Assembly: GCF_000735345.1 (NCBI RefSeq)
Contig: NZ_JMPJ01000051.1
Location: 58,587-122,586 of the forward strand
Direction: 5' to 3'
DNA: 64,000 nucleotides
Source: Ewingella americana ATCC 33852
Lineage (GTDB): Bacteria; Pseudomonadota; Gammaproteobacteria; Enterobacterales; Enterobacteriaceae
The translations under genes were made by a program, and so were the position numbers. This document shows, in pieces, positions 37,532 through 47,969 of the stretch (its first letter is position 1; each line of letters starts with the position of its first letter). Below the pieces are notes generated by a model. It saw only the letters and a program-made list of their open reading frames with translations, was not told the origin of the DNA and did not search any database.

Positions 37532-37547
37532 CTGGATGAATATCCAG
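37532..37547 (-). promoter_or_regulatory. LexA (SOS) box of ruvAB
   Basis: The minus strand reads CTGGATATTCATCCAG inside a longer perfect palindrome (37529-37550), 56 bases before the ruvA start. It is nearly identical to the E. coli ruvAB SOS box as I recall it (CTGGATATCTATCCAG). A -10-like TATGAT follows. The hairpin plus TTTT could be mistaken for a terminator of ruvC. Confidence 0.8.
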
Positions 37548-37566
37548 CCTAATACGATTCAGCTCA

Positions 37567-38088
37567 CTAACGCATCCGCCCGCGGGCCATTTGCAGCTTA
37601 TCTGTGCTCAGGCGAATGGCGTTTTGGCTCATATGGCAATGGGTGATGGCAATTGCCAAGGCATCCGCGGCGTCGGCCTGCGGGTTGGCGGGCAATTTCA
37701 GCAAGGAGCGCACCATGTGCTGCACCTGCGACTTCTCGGCGGCACCGGTGCCGACGACTGTCTGTTTCACCTGCCGCGCGGCGTATTCAAACACCGGCAA
37801 ATCCTGATTCACCGCCGCCACGATAGCCGCACCGCGTGCCTGTCCGAGCTTTAAAGCCGAGTCAGGGTTTTTCGCCATAAAGACTGATTCGATGGCAAAA
37901 AAGTCCGGCTGGAATTGGGTAATGATTTCGCTAACACCGGCATAAATCAGCTTCAAACGGGTCGGCATGTCGTCGACCACGGTACGGATACAGCCGCTGC
38001 CGAGATAGCTGAGTTGACGCCCTGTCTGGCGGATAATGCCATAGCCGGTAACGCGTGAACCGGGGTCAATCCCCAGAATTATAGCCAT
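37567..38088 (-). CDS. ruvC: Holliday junction resolvase RuvC
   Basis: This 173-residue nuclease has the catalytic Asp in [14 protein letters not shown], Glu in [12 protein letters not shown] and the C-terminal [12 protein letters not shown]. It cuts four-way junctions in the RuvABC complex. I start it at ATG 38088, the E. coli-like start; TTG 38094 would add two residues. It lies between yebC and ruvAB as in E. coli. Confidence 0.96.
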   Translation of the reverse strand: MAIILGIDPGSRVTGYGIIRQTGRQLSYLGSGCIRTVVDDMPTRLKLIYAGVSEIITQFQPDFFAIESVFMAKNPDSALKLGQARGAAIVAAVNQDLPVFEYAARQVKQTVVGTGAAEKSQVQHMVRSLLKLPANPQADAADALAIAITHCHMSQNAIRLSTDKLQMARGRMR

Positions 38089-38195
38089 AGCCAATCAACG
38101 CCTTGTGTTGTCGTTTTGCATAAGTGGGGAGTATAGACCGCAGAGAGGGTCTGCGGATAGCCGGCCGGTGAACGGGCCACCGGCGGCAAAGAGCA

Positions 38196-38939
38196 TTACA
38201 GAGTTTCTGCAATCTCGTCGGAGATTTCACCGTTGTGGTAAACCTCCTGCACATCATCACAATCTTCCAGCATGTCGATCAAACGCAGCAATTTAGGTGC
38301 AGTTTCTGCATCCATATCGGCTTTGGTCGATGGGATCATAGAGACTTCAGCAGAGTCCGCTTTGTAGCCTGCAGCTTCCAGCGCGTCTTTCACTTCGCCC
38401 AGATTTTCCCACGCGGTGAAGACGTCAATCGCGCCATCGTCGTAAGAAACGATATCTTCTGCGCCCGCTTCCAGTGCAGCTTCCATCACGGCATCTTCAT
38501 CCAGACCCGGAGCGAAAGTGATCACCCCTTTCTTGGAGAACAGGTAAGACACGGAGCCGTCAGTACCCAAGTTGCCACCGGTTTTGGTAAAGGCATGACG
38601 CACTTCAGCCACGGTACGGTTGCGGTTGTCACTCAGGCACTCAACCATGATTGCAGAACCACCAGGACCGTAACCTTCATAAATGATGGTTTCCATGTTG
38701 GTGTCGTCATCGCCGCCCACGCCACGCGCTACGGCGCGGTTCAGGGTATCGCGAGTCATGTTGTTGGCCAGAGCTTTGTCGATAGCCGCGCGCAGACGCG
38801 GGTTAGAGCCAGGATCGCCGCCGCCGAGTTTGGCAGCTGTTACCAGTTCGCGAATAATTTTGGTGAAAATTTTGCCGCGTTTTGAATCTTGCGCCGCTTT
38901 GCGGTGCTTAGTGTTGGCCCACTTACTGTGACCTGCCAT
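38196..38939 (-). CDS. yebC: YebC/TACO1-family protein
   Basis: This 247-residue protein begins [23 protein letters not shown] and has the acidic C-terminus ([14 protein letters not shown]-like) of the family. YebC/TACO1 members are linked to translation of difficult stretches and to gene regulation. ATG 38939 has GGAG upstream and gives the family start; TTG 38951 adds four residues. It lies between nudB and ruvC as in E. coli. Confidence 0.95.
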   Translation of the reverse strand: MAGHSKWANTKHRKAAQDSKRGKIFTKIIRELVTAAKLGGGDPGSNPRLRAAIDKALANNMTRDTLNRAVARGVGGDDDTNMETIIYEGYGPGGSAIMVECLSDNRNRTVAEVRHAFTKTGGNLGTDGSVSYLFSKKGVITFAPGLDEDAVMEAALEAGAEDIVSYDDGAIDVFTAWENLGEVKDALEAAGYKADSAEVSMIPSTKADMDAETAPKLLRLIDMLEDCDDVQEVYHNGEISDEIAETL

Positions 38940-38956
38940 AAATATCTCCAAATAGT

Positions 38957-39403
38957 CTACGTAGACTGAATAGTTACAAATTCTTCAATCGCCTGCTGGT
39001 TACTCGGTGACACCGTCAACGCCGCCGCGGCGGGTTTGTCGAGCCACTGGTAAGCAAGATGCTCGGTAATAACCACATCCCGCTCTTCGGGTAACGCCAG
39101 ACAGAACCAATGTTCTTTGTTTCGGGTCACGCCGGGAGCATAGCGATAACGCAAATGAGCAAACAGCTCAAACTCCACGCAGCGTTGGCAGTCAACTAAA
39201 TGCAGGCTTTCACCCGCAATATCAATCCCCACCTCTTCCAAAACTTCACGCTGCGCGGTTTGTTTCGGGGACTCATCGCCTTCCAGACTGCCGGTAACCG
39301 ACTGCCAAAAATTCGCATCATCCCGTCGTTGAAGCATGAGCACCCGGCCGGTGTTGCTGGCGTAGATGACGCACAGTATCGACTCAGGACGCTTATGGCT
39401 CAT
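38957..39403 (-). CDS. nudB: Dihydroneopterin triphosphate diphosphatase NudB
   Basis: This 148-residue Nudix hydrolase has the box [23 protein letters not shown] (Gx5Ex7REVxEExGI). It removes pyrophosphate from dihydroneopterin triphosphate in folate synthesis. Its ATG overlaps the aspS stop by one base (TGATG), so the two genes are translationally coupled, as in E. coli. Confidence 0.95.
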   Translation of the reverse strand: MSHKRPESILCVIYASNTGRVLMLQRRDDANFWQSVTGSLEGDESPKQTAQREVLEEVGIDIAGESLHLVDCQRCVEFELFAHLRYRYAPGVTRNKEHWFCLALPEERDVVITEHLAYQWLDKPAAAALTVSPSNQQAIEEFVTIQST

Positions 39404-41211
39404 CAGTTATTCTCTGAATCTGTGTCCGACTTCACTTCTTTCGAGGCGTCTTTCTTCGCGACAACGGCGATGCCCAGTTCCAACAGAGAAGCCGGATTAG
39501 CGAAGCTTGGGGCTTCGGTCATCAGACAGGCCGCTGCGGTGGTTTTCGGGAAGGCAATCACGTCACGAATGTTTTCGGTGCCAGTCAGCAGCATCACCAG
39601 ACGGTCAAGGCCGAATGCCAGACCCGCGTGTGGCGGTGTACCGTATTTCAGGGCATCTAGCAGGAAGCCAAACTTCTCGCGCTGCTCGTGCTCGTTAATA
39701 CCCAGAATGCCGAACACGGTCTGCTGCATTTCGCTGCGGTGAATACGCACCGAGCCGCCGCCCACTTCATAACCGTTGATCACCATGTCATAGGCATTGG
39801 CGATAGCGGAAGTTGGGTTAGCGCCCAGCTCTTCTGCGGTCATCTCTTTTGGCGCAGTGAACGGGTGGTGCATGGCAGACAGGCCGCCTTCGTCGGTGTC
39901 TTCGAACATTGGGAAGTCGATGACCCACAGCGGTGCCCAGCTGTCTTCTTTGGTAATTTTCAGGTCACGACCCACTTTCAGACGCAGTGCGCCGATAGCG
40001 TCGGTGACGATTTTCGCGCTGGCTGCGCCGAAGAAGATGATGTCGCCATCTTGCGCACCGGTGCGGCCAATCAGCGCCAGCAGCAGCTCTTCATTGAGGA
40101 ACTTAGCCACCGGGCTTTGAATGCCTTCCAGACCTTTGGCGATTTCGTTGACTTTGATGTAAGCCAAGCCTTTCGCGCCATAGATCTCGATAAATTTGGC
40201 GTATTCATCAATTTGTTTACGGCTCAGTTGAGCACCGCCCGGAACGCGCAGAGCAGCAACGCGGCCTTTCGGGTCATTAGCTGGGTCTGCAAACACTTTG
40301 AAGTCGATGTCTTTGAGCAGGTCAGCAACGTCCACCAGCTCCATCGGGTTACGCAAGTCTGGCTTGTCGGAACCGAAGCGGCGCATAGCTTCTGCAAAGG
40401 TCATGATTGGGAAGTCGCCCAAGTCCACGCCTTTCACTTCAGTCCATAGCTCGCGCGCCAGTTTCTCCATCACTTCACGCACTTGCTCGGCGGTCATGAA
40501 AGAGGTTTCGACGTCGATCTGGGTGAATTCAGGCTGGCGGTCAGCACGCAGGTCTTCGTCACGGAAGCATTTAACAATCTGGTAGTAACGGTCGAAGCCG
40601 GACATCATCAGCAACTGTTTGAACAGCTGCGGAGACTGCGGCAGCGCGTAGAACTTACCTTTATGTACGCGGCTTGGCACCAGATAGTCACGCGCGCCTT
40701 CTGGCGTGGCTTTGGTCAACATCGGCGTTTCGATGTCGAGGAAGTCATGGGTGTCCATGAAGCGGCGCACCAGGCTGGTGATTTTCGCACGAGTCTTCAG
40801 GCGGTTAGCCATTTCCGGGCGACGCAAATCCAGATAGCGGTATTTCAGGCGCGCTTCTTCGGTGTTGTTGTGGTTAGAGTCCAGCGGCAGAGGTTCTGAA
40901 CGGTTGATGATGTTCAGGCCGCTGGCGAACACTTCTACTTCACCCGTTGCCATATCTTTGTTGAATTGGCTCTCTGGACGAGCACGCACCGTACCGGTGA
41001 TTTGTACACAGAATTCGTTACGCAGTTCGGAAGCCAGCTCATAGGCCGCGCTTTGATCCGGGTCGAAGAAAACTTGAACAATGCCTTCGCGGTCGCGCAT
41101 ATCGATGAAGATTAAACCGCCTAAATCACGGCGACGATTAACCCAACCACACAACGTTACTTCCTGGCCCACGTTGGACGCATTCAGTTTCCCACAATAT
41201 ACAGTACGCAT
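39403..41211 (-). CDS. aspS: Aspartyl-tRNA synthetase
   Basis: This 602-residue class II synthetase has the N-terminal OB fold ([25 protein letters not shown]), motif 2 ([20 protein letters not shown]), the bacterial GAD insertion and motif 3 ([15 protein letters not shown]). A Ser/Asp/Glu-rich tail (KSDTDSENN) ends it. Length is slightly above E. coli (590). Confidence 0.97.
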   Translation of the reverse strand: MRTVYCGKLNASNVGQEVTLCGWVNRRRDLGGLIFIDMRDREGIVQVFFDPDQSAAYELASELRNEFCVQITGTVRARPESQFNKDMATGEVEVFASGLNIINRSEPLPLDSNHNNTEEARLKYRYLDLRRPEMANRLKTRAKITSLVRRFMDTHDFLDIETPMLTKATPEGARDYLVPSRVHKGKFYALPQSPQLFKQLLMMSGFDRYYQIVKCFRDEDLRADRQPEFTQIDVETSFMTAEQVREVMEKLARELWTEVKGVDLGDFPIMTFAEAMRRFGSDKPDLRNPMELVDVADLLKDIDFKVFADPANDPKGRVAALRVPGGAQLSRKQIDEYAKFIEIYGAKGLAYIKVNEIAKGLEGIQSPVAKFLNEELLLALIGRTGAQDGDIIFFGAASAKIVTDAIGALRLKVGRDLKITKEDSWAPLWVIDFPMFEDTDEGGLSAMHHPFTAPKEMTAEELGANPTSAIANAYDMVINGYEVGGGSVRIHRSEMQQTVFGILGINEHEQREKFGFLLDALKYGTPPHAGLAFGLDRLVMLLTGTENIRDVIAFPKTTAAACLMTEAPSFANPASLLELGIAVVAKKDASKEVKSDTDSENN

Positions 41212-41566
41212 AACGGTATCCTTTTGATCCCACTACCCGGCTTGACAGCAAAGGGTACGGAAACGGTTATTCACTCTGGTCGCCCGCTCGCAGAGGCTGC
41301 GGCGCGCGGAATTAGTTTTATTACAGCTCGAAAAAAGGCGGTCAGTATAAAGGAATTTCCACTTGAGGATAAGAGCGAAGACGCGCCCAAGCTAGCGCAA
41401 TTCCATCGTTACCTCATAACACACATAATTTAACAAAATTATGCACATTTCCGCCGCTGCCTTAGCATAAACTCGCCCCAGCCTTTTTATAGGTAGCTAG
41501 CAAAGTAATTCAAGTATTTCCCTCTATATTTATTGTCATCACTTAACATTTCGGGAGACTTAACCG
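41212..41566. other. Non-coding gap between aspS and yecD
   Basis: This divergent gap must contain the promoters of both genes. A small plus-strand open frame at 41224-41433 has no ribosome site and no recognisable protein. I see no convincing operator. Confidence 0.5.
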
Positions 41567-42142
41567 ATGAAACTCGACCCAAAAACAACCGCGCTGGTGT
41601 TAATCGACTTACAGAAAGGCATTTTGCCTTTCGCCGGTGGCCCGCACAGTGCACAGCAGGTTCTGGATAATTCGACCGATTTGGCAAAACGTTTTCGCAA
41701 ACTGGGCGCGCCAGTGGTTATGGTGCGCGTGGGTTGGTCTGACACCTTCGCAGAAGCGCTGAAGCAAGAAGTGGATCGCCCTTCTCCTGCGCCAGAAGGC
41801 GGCCTGCCGGCAGTTTGGTGGGAATTCCCCGAGCAGTTGGAAGTTACCGACAGCGACATTCAAGTGGTGAAACGCCAATGGGGTGCTTTCTACGGCACGG
41901 ATCTGGAGCTGCAACTGCGCCGTCGCGGCATCACTACCATCGTGCTGGCCGGTATTTCGACCAACGTTGGCGTGGAATCCACCGCGCGTAACGCTTGGGA
42001 ACAGGGCTTCTCGCTGGTAATCGCCGAAGATGCGTGCAGCGCCCACGACAATGACAACCACCAGTCCAGCGTGAAGAACATCTTCCCGCGCATCTCCCGC
42101 GTTCGTTCTACCGCCGAGATACTTGCCGCCCTGCCGCAGTAA
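41567..42142 (+). CDS. yecD: YecD, isochorismatase-family hydrolase without catalytic Cys
   Basis: This 191-residue protein is close to E. coli YecD. It has the family Asp (VLIDLQKG) and Lys ([15 protein letters not shown]), but the nucleophile position in [13 protein letters not shown] is Gly where active relatives have Cys (TNVCVE-type). E. coli YecD also has Gly there, so the family may have lost or changed activity. Function unknown. A good terminator follows. Confidence 0.93.
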   Translation: MKLDPKTTALVLIDLQKGILPFAGGPHSAQQVLDNSTDLAKRFRKLGAPVVMVRVGWSDTFAEALKQEVDRPSPAPEGGLPAVWWEFPEQLEVTDSDIQVVKRQWGAFYGTDLELQLRRRGITTIVLAGISTNVGVESTARNAWEQGFSLVIAEDACSAHDNDNHQSSVKNIFPRISRVRSTAEILAALPQ

Positions 42143-42170
42143 GGTTAGTCTGGTCAGCATTGAAATTTCA

Positions 42171-42192
42171 CGCCGCCTACGGGCGGCGTTTT
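42171..42192 (+). terminator. Terminator of yecD
   Basis: A perfect 7-bp stem (CGCCGCC/GGCGGCG, loop TACG) is followed by TTTTC, 20 bases before yecE. Confidence 0.75.
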
Positions 42193-42211
42193 CATTAAGG
42201 GATGCCAGCGA

Positions 42212-43030
42212 ATGTATATCGGATTGCCACAGTGGAACCACAGCGCGTGGGGGAAAATCGGCCTGCGTGATTTAGCGGATTACGCCCGCTACTTCAATTG
42301 TGTCGAGGGTAATACCACCTTTTATGCTCTGCCGAAGCCTGAAATCGTGATGCGCTGGCGCGATATGACTCCCGAAGATTTTCGCTTCTGCTTCAAGTTC
42401 CCTTCCCTTATTAGCCACAAGGCCGCGCTGCGCGACTGCGAGGCGGATATTGCCGAGTTTTATCACGTGATAGAACCACTCGGCCCGCGCATTGGTCAAT
42501 TATGGTTGCAGCTGCCGAGCGCCTTCGCCCCGCGTGACCTTGACCGGCTGTGGCAGTTTATGGATGCCTTGCCAAAAGGCTTTGATTACGGCGTGGAAGT
42601 TCGTCATCTGGATTTCTTCGCCAAGGGCGAAGATGAGCGCGCCCTGAATCAGGGTTTGCATCAGCGTGGGATCAGCCGGGTGATTTTAGACAGCCGCCCG
42701 GTGCATCACGCCAAGCCTCTTACCGAAGCCGTGCGCGAGGCACAGAGAAAGAAACCCGTGCTGCCGGTGCATGCGCTGGTCACCGCCGAGCGCCCGATTG
42801 TGCGTTTTATCGGCGGCGACGTGCTGGAAGAGAACCAGCGCTTCTTCAACGTTTGGGTGGAAAAACTCAAACAGTGGCAGGCCAATCAGCATCAGCCTTA
42901 CTTGTTTATTCACACGCCAGATTGCAGCGACGCTCCCCAGCAGGCGCAGAAGCTGTGGCAGCAGTTACGCCTGACGCTGCCTGACCTGCCGCCCGCCCCA
43001 GACTGGCCGGAGCAGGACTCCTTGTTCTAA
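42212..43030 (+). CDS. yecE: YecE, DUF72 family protein
   Basis: This 272-residue protein is a DUF72 member (MYIGLPQWNHSAWGKIGL, CVEGNTTFYALP, LPSAFAPRD, YGVEVRHLDFF), predicted to be a TIM barrel with a conserved acidic/His pocket. Function unknown. It lies in the E. coli order yecD-yecE-yecN. Confidence 0.93.
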   Translation: MYIGLPQWNHSAWGKIGLRDLADYARYFNCVEGNTTFYALPKPEIVMRWRDMTPEDFRFCFKFPSLISHKAALRDCEADIAEFYHVIEPLGPRIGQLWLQLPSAFAPRDLDRLWQFMDALPKGFDYGVEVRHLDFFAKGEDERALNQGLHQRGISRVILDSRPVHHAKPLTEAVREAQRKKPVLPVHALVTAERPIVRFIGGDVLEENQRFFNVWVEKLKQWQANQHQPYLFIHTPDCSDAPQQAQKLWQQLRLTLPDLPPAPDWPEQDSLF

Positions 43031-43198
43031 ATCGCCGGGCGTGAGAGCTGTTCTATTAATGCGTTTTTTTATCGATTTGCGTTATTCATCAAGACACTGA
43101 AATGTTACCTCGTTATCATTGCCTCGAAAATTGTCAGTGGCTTCTGCGGATTATTTGCCTTAGTCCCCAAGCCAACTCTGTAATATCGAGGTTGTAAA

Positions 43199-43597
43199 AT
43201 GATCAGCGCGTTATATGTCGTGCTCGCCGCAGTATTGCTGCTTAAATTGTCATTCGACGTGGTTCGTTTGCGCACGCAATACCGCATTTCCACCGGCGAC
43301 GGCGGCTCCTATGAACTCCAGACCGCAATCCGGGTACACGGCAACGCCGTCGAATATCTACCGATTGGCTGCTTATTATTGGTCATGATGGAGATGAACG
43401 GGGCCGAAGCCTGGATGGTTCACGTCTGTGGATTGATGTTAATTGCCGGTCGTCTTTGTCATTACTATGGGTTAAAAAATCGGGAATTTGGTTGGCGTCG
43501 CAACGGCATGGCCGCCACCTATATCGCTTTACTCCTCATGGTAGGAGTGAATACCTTTTATCTACCCTGGTCGCAGTTTCTTAATATTCGCTGGTAG
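43199..43597 (+). CDS. yecN: YecN, MAPEG-family membrane protein
   Basis: This 132-residue inner-membrane protein has about four hydrophobic helices and the MAPEG features RTQYRISTGDGG, RVHGNAVEYLPIGCLLL and the GRLCHYYGL region. Relatives bind glutathione or eicosanoids; the bacterial function is unknown. The 168 bases upstream show no other gene. Confidence 0.92.
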   Translation: MISALYVVLAAVLLLKLSFDVVRLRTQYRISTGDGGSYELQTAIRVHGNAVEYLPIGCLLLVMMEMNGAEAWMVHVCGLMLIAGRLCHYYGLKNREFGWRRNGMAATYIALLLMVGVNTFYLPWSQFLNIRW

Positions 43598-43636
43598 TGG
43601 TTTCTCGCCATAACGGATTTCCGTAGCCAGCATTTA

Positions 43637-43660
43637 CGGGGAGGACCCCCAGCCTCCCCG
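43637..43660 (+). repeat. GC-rich inverted repeat after yecN
   Basis: CGGGGAGG and CCTCCCCG form a perfect 8-bp stem with an 8-base loop, 39 bases after yecN. There is no T-tract, so termination is doubtful. Confidence 0.45.
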
Positions 43661-43758
43661 CTCCGCCTCAGCAATACCTCGTTTTTACCGGTATCTGCCT
43701 CACGCGTACTCTGCTAAAATCTGCCCTCAAAATTACGCTCCCTCAATCTTTGGTCTGA

Positions 43759-45479
<1,721 letters not shown>

Positions 45480-45520
45480 TTCAAAGGTGAAACAGGCCGA
45501 AAACGGCACATAGCAGGCAT

Positions 45521-45549
45521 AAAAAATGGCGGAATTATCCGCCATTTTT
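45521..45549. terminator. Bidirectional terminator between cmoB and a small zinc-ribbon gene
   Basis: AAAAATGGCGGA and TCCGCCATTTTT form a 12-bp perfect stem around ATTA, between convergent genes. Confidence 0.9.
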
Positions 45550-45572
45550 GAATTTTGCATCATGCAGCACAG

Positions 45573-45779
45573 CTACATCGATCGCCTTGAGAAATCGTCA
45601 TCCACTTCATTAATTGGAGTCTGGCTTATCCAGGTATGCTCGGTGTACACCACGATAGTGTCAGCCCGAGTGGGTGTCCCACAGGCGCGACAAATCAGCG
45701 ATTTCACCGCCAAATCCATCGGTTTGGTTTTGCTCACCGTAAATCTGTCTGATCCACAGTTTTCGCAATAAATTTGCAT
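45573..45779 (-). CDS. Small zinc-ribbon-like protein of unknown function
   Basis: From ATG 45779 the protein has 68 residues: MQIYCENCGSDRF, then LICRACGTPTRADTI, so two CxxCG knuckles about 23 residues apart, typical of a zinc ribbon. I do not recognise the family with confidence. ATG 45788 or 45800, or TTG 45887 (which would add a hydrophobic segment), are other starts; none has a good ribosome site. It faces cmoB across a strong terminator. Confidence 0.6.
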   Translation of the reverse strand: MQIYCENCGSDRFTVSKTKPMDLAVKSLICRACGTPTRADTIVVYTEHTWISQTPINEVDDDFSRRSM

Positions 45780-46180
45780 ATCCGGCATATTGTTGTGCAT
45801 TAGGACTATGCCTATTGCAATCTCCAGCAAGTGAACATTCCATCCTATAAAGATAGCCAATGCCGCGAAGAATAGCGATAGCGCCAATCAGAAAACGCAC
45901 TTAAAGATCTTATGGTTAAATTGTGCTTATGATTGAAAATTGATCGGGTGTGATTTCGGCTGGGGGGCATAGAGAAAGCAAACCTTAACTAGCAGGAACT
46001 TAGGATGTTATCAGCTGGATGGAATCCGCGGTTATCGTCGAGGCTTTACTGTATGGAAAATGATCTGCTTAATGGTTAGGAACTTGAGTTAGAAACCGCA
46101 AACGTAGGACTTTTTAATGTCCTAATGGCGAGATAAAAAGCCCCGCCAATTGATGGTTAAAGCGATTTTGATTTATTAAT
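45780..46180. other. AT-rich gap at the left side of the accessory island
   Basis: About 400 bases with no supported gene. It includes the left copy of a 16-bp direct repeat (46135-46150). The upstream region of the zinc-ribbon gene lies here too. Confidence 0.5.
46135..46150 (+). repeat. 16-bp direct repeat, left copy
   Basis: AAAAAGCCCCGCCAAT occurs here and again at 47845-47860. The right copy is one arm of the cutC terminator, while this copy has no pairing arm, as if the sequence had been duplicated around the island. Confidence 0.6.
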
Positions 46181-46564
46181 TTATGAAGAAGTTCGAATAA
46201 GCAGCGCGATCGCTGCGAGCAGCAGACAACAAACAAAGCCAATTAAAAATGTGTAGTAGAGTGGTTTGAGTCTATTTATCGCAGCGTAATTCTCACCTTC
46301 GACCGGGAAATTGTAGGCTTGGCTGTTCTTCTCGATAAAAAAGATCTTTTTTCTCTCTTTTAACCGTACAAAAAAATAGGTCATGAGTGGCGACCCCAAG
46401 TAACCCATGTTGCAATGCAATGAGTAAGGTGCGGGCAAACTATGCTTTTTTTGGAAGTCAGAAATCAAATTGTTGTATCTGCCTCTATTGATGAGATACA
46501 GCAGAGCGCTCACCAGCAGGCAAACCGAAGGGAGTATGATTAAGACCAAGATGGCAGACTTCAC
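46181..46564 (-). CDS. Two-helix membrane protein, possible immunity partner
   Basis: This 127-residue protein has hydrophobic helices at about 4-24 and 103-123, with an 80-residue basic and polar region between them. It starts at GTG 46564, three bases after the stop of the preceding gene, so the two are surely co-translated. I do not recognise the family. Small polytopic membrane proteins directly behind pore-type toxins are often immunity proteins, which is the reading offered here; it is inference. AT-rich compared with neighbours. Confidence 0.5.
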   Translation of the reverse strand: MKSAILVLIILPSVCLLVSALLYLINRGRYNNLISDFQKKHSLPAPYSLHCNMGYLGSPLMTYFFVRLKERKKIFFIEKNSQAYNFPVEGENYAAINRLKPLYYTFLIGFVCCLLLAAIALLIRTSS

Positions 46565-46567
46565 TTT

Positions 46568-47572
46568 TCAAATTCCCATGTATTCATAAATCGTATCCAT
46601 TACAGAGTCACTGGCTTTAGCCCCAAGATAACCAGCAGCTATCGAACCAACAGCCGCACACACAACCGCGCCAGCTCCTGCTGTTGCTATTCCAATTGCA
46701 GCGCATACCCCTACTCCCGCGACGGAACCGACTGCACCCGCTCCGACACCAGTCAATGTTGATGCGCCAAATTTACCATACTCTTTGAAAGCTGTTTTTT
46801 TGCATTCACTTTCACGCCCCTTAGTACAAGCATTGACTACATCGTTAGTTGTGCCCGCAAAAGCAAAGCCTATGCCTATATAGCCACCTGATTTCAAAAA
46901 TTTTGCTGCTTTAGCTGCATTCCCTACATAACTCGAATAGCCCGGTATTCCTCCGAGTCCCACGGTTGACCAATCATGCACTATGGAACGGCTGGAAAGA
47001 TTCAACGCTCTACGCATGTCTTCATAAGGTTTAAATTTGACGGCATAGCGGCTTAAAGATTTCAATAAGGGTTTGTTCACTAGCTCTTTTAATTGATTGA
47101 AGAGTTGATTGCGTTCTACAAAAAATTGCTGACTTATTAGTGTTCCCTGAGTACGAAATTGGTTTTGGTAGGTGGTTTCAATCTTTTTGAGAGTATTTTC
47201 TATCTCTGAAAAGTATCTTTCGCCAACGTCCCCAATGGTACCGAAAACTTTATCACCCGCGGTAGTGAGTGCAGCAATAAGCCCGTAGTGTTTTTGCATA
47301 AAACTAGCGTCGTCAGAACTCACACCAACAAAAGCATTGTTAGTTTGTTGTTTTGCCTGCCGCAGAGCACTAAGCATGTGCATGGTTTGAGAAGAAGCAG
47401 GGTCCGCTACGATCACAATCTGCCCTGGATTCAGCCAAGGCGTATCTGAGTTATTTTGCATGAAAAGACGAGCAGCTTCTGAATTGCTGTCACGAAAAAG
47501 GAGCCTAGCCTGAAAATCAAGAGTACCAGGTTGTTGGATAACACAGTATGCAGGTGCCAGATTGCGCGACAT
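46568..47572 (-). CDS. Putative toxin-like protein with glycine-rich hydrophobic C-terminus
   Basis: This 334-residue protein has GGAGGG before its ATG. Residues 18-60 (ARLFMQ...WLNPGQIVIVADP) look like a LysM-type segment. Residues 110-175 are helical and polar. Residues 189-245 (LNLSSRSIVHDWSTVGLGGIPGYSSYVG) are a conserved-looking block I recall from uncharacterised proteobacterial proteins. Residues 269-318 form a long Gly/Ala/Val hydrophobic hairpin with GxxxG spacing, as in pore-forming or membrane-inserting toxins. Cys249/Cys257 could pair. No signal peptide is seen. It lies on an AT-rich island with a small membrane-protein gene behind it. A toxin or effector role is inference. Confidence 0.5.
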   Translation of the reverse strand: MSRNLAPAYCVIQQPGTLDFQARLLFRDSNSEAARLFMQNNSDTPWLNPGQIVIVADPASSQTMHMLSALRQAKQQTNNAFVGVSSDDASFMQKHYGLIAALTTAGDKVFGTIGDVGERYFSEIENTLKKIETTYQNQFRTQGTLISQQFFVERNQLFNQLKELVNKPLLKSLSRYAVKFKPYEDMRRALNLSSRSIVHDWSTVGLGGIPGYSSYVGNAAKAAKFLKSGGYIGIGFAFAGTTNDVVNACTKGRESECKKTAFKEYGKFGASTLTGVGAGAVGSVAGVGVCAAIGIATAGAGAVVCAAVGSIAAGYLGAKASDSVMDTIYEYMGI

Positions 47573-47841
47573 TCCATTCCCTCCATTGAAACAATCATTG
47601 AGCTGATGAGTGGAAACTCGTTCCTTCCCATGGCATTTCTAGAACAACGTTAAGATATTGTAAATAAATCTAATGATTTAGGCAAAAAATGGCACCGACA
47701 AGATGGTGCTCTAACCCAAATTTTGGGCTAGTGACCGTGAGGCAATGCCAAGAATGATTCATTTTGATGATATGACCGCTCATTAAACAGGCAATAAAAA
47801 AGATGGAGCTGTTTTAACAGCACAAAAGCGATTTATATAAA

Positions 47842-47872
47842 TAAAAAAAGCCCCGCCAATATGACGGGGCTT
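47842..47872 (-). terminator. Terminator of cutC
   Basis: On the minus strand AAGCCCCG/CGGGGCTT pair across a 9-base loop and run into TTTTTTTAT. The T-side arm is also the right copy of the 16-bp direct repeat (47845-47860). Confidence 0.85.
47845..47860 (+). repeat. 16-bp direct repeat, right copy
   Basis: AAAAAGCCCCGCCAAT, identical to 46135-46150; the two copies bracket the two-gene island. Confidence 0.6.
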
Positions 47873-47969
47873 GGTACTTGCGCAGGGCGACGCAATAAGG
47901 ACCGTTAGGCCCGGTTAAATCTGAGGTGCAAAGAGTTCGCCCTTCTCTTTGCACGGCAATCTTGGACTG

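Larger units (their letters stand above)
47573..47969. other. Gap between island and cutC, including a structured cutC 3' region
   Basis: The left part (47573-47840) is AT-rich with no gene and should hold the promoter of the toxin-like gene. The right part is the cutC 3' region: a perfect 10-bp hairpin (47926-47954) and a terminator. Confidence 0.55.
47842..47969 (-). ncRNA. Structured 3' UTR of cutC, possible MicL-type small RNA
   Basis: In E. coli the sigma-E-dependent small RNA MicL is made from the 3' end of cutC and its UTR. Here 128 bases between the cutC stop and the end of the terminator hold a perfect 10-bp hairpin (GTGCAAAGAG/CTCTTTGCAC) and then an intrinsic terminator, the expected layout. 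I could not confirm a sigma-E promoter or the MicL pairing sequence, so the identity is inferred from position. Confidence 0.35.

Noticed and set aside
37529-37550. Read as an intrinsic terminator of ruvC
   Set aside because: The palindrome closely matches the E. coli ruvAB LexA box, which explains it better; a minor terminator role is noted separately.
41224-41433. 69-codon open frame between aspS and yecD
   Set aside because: No ribosome site, no recognisable sequence, and it occupies the promoter region of aspS.
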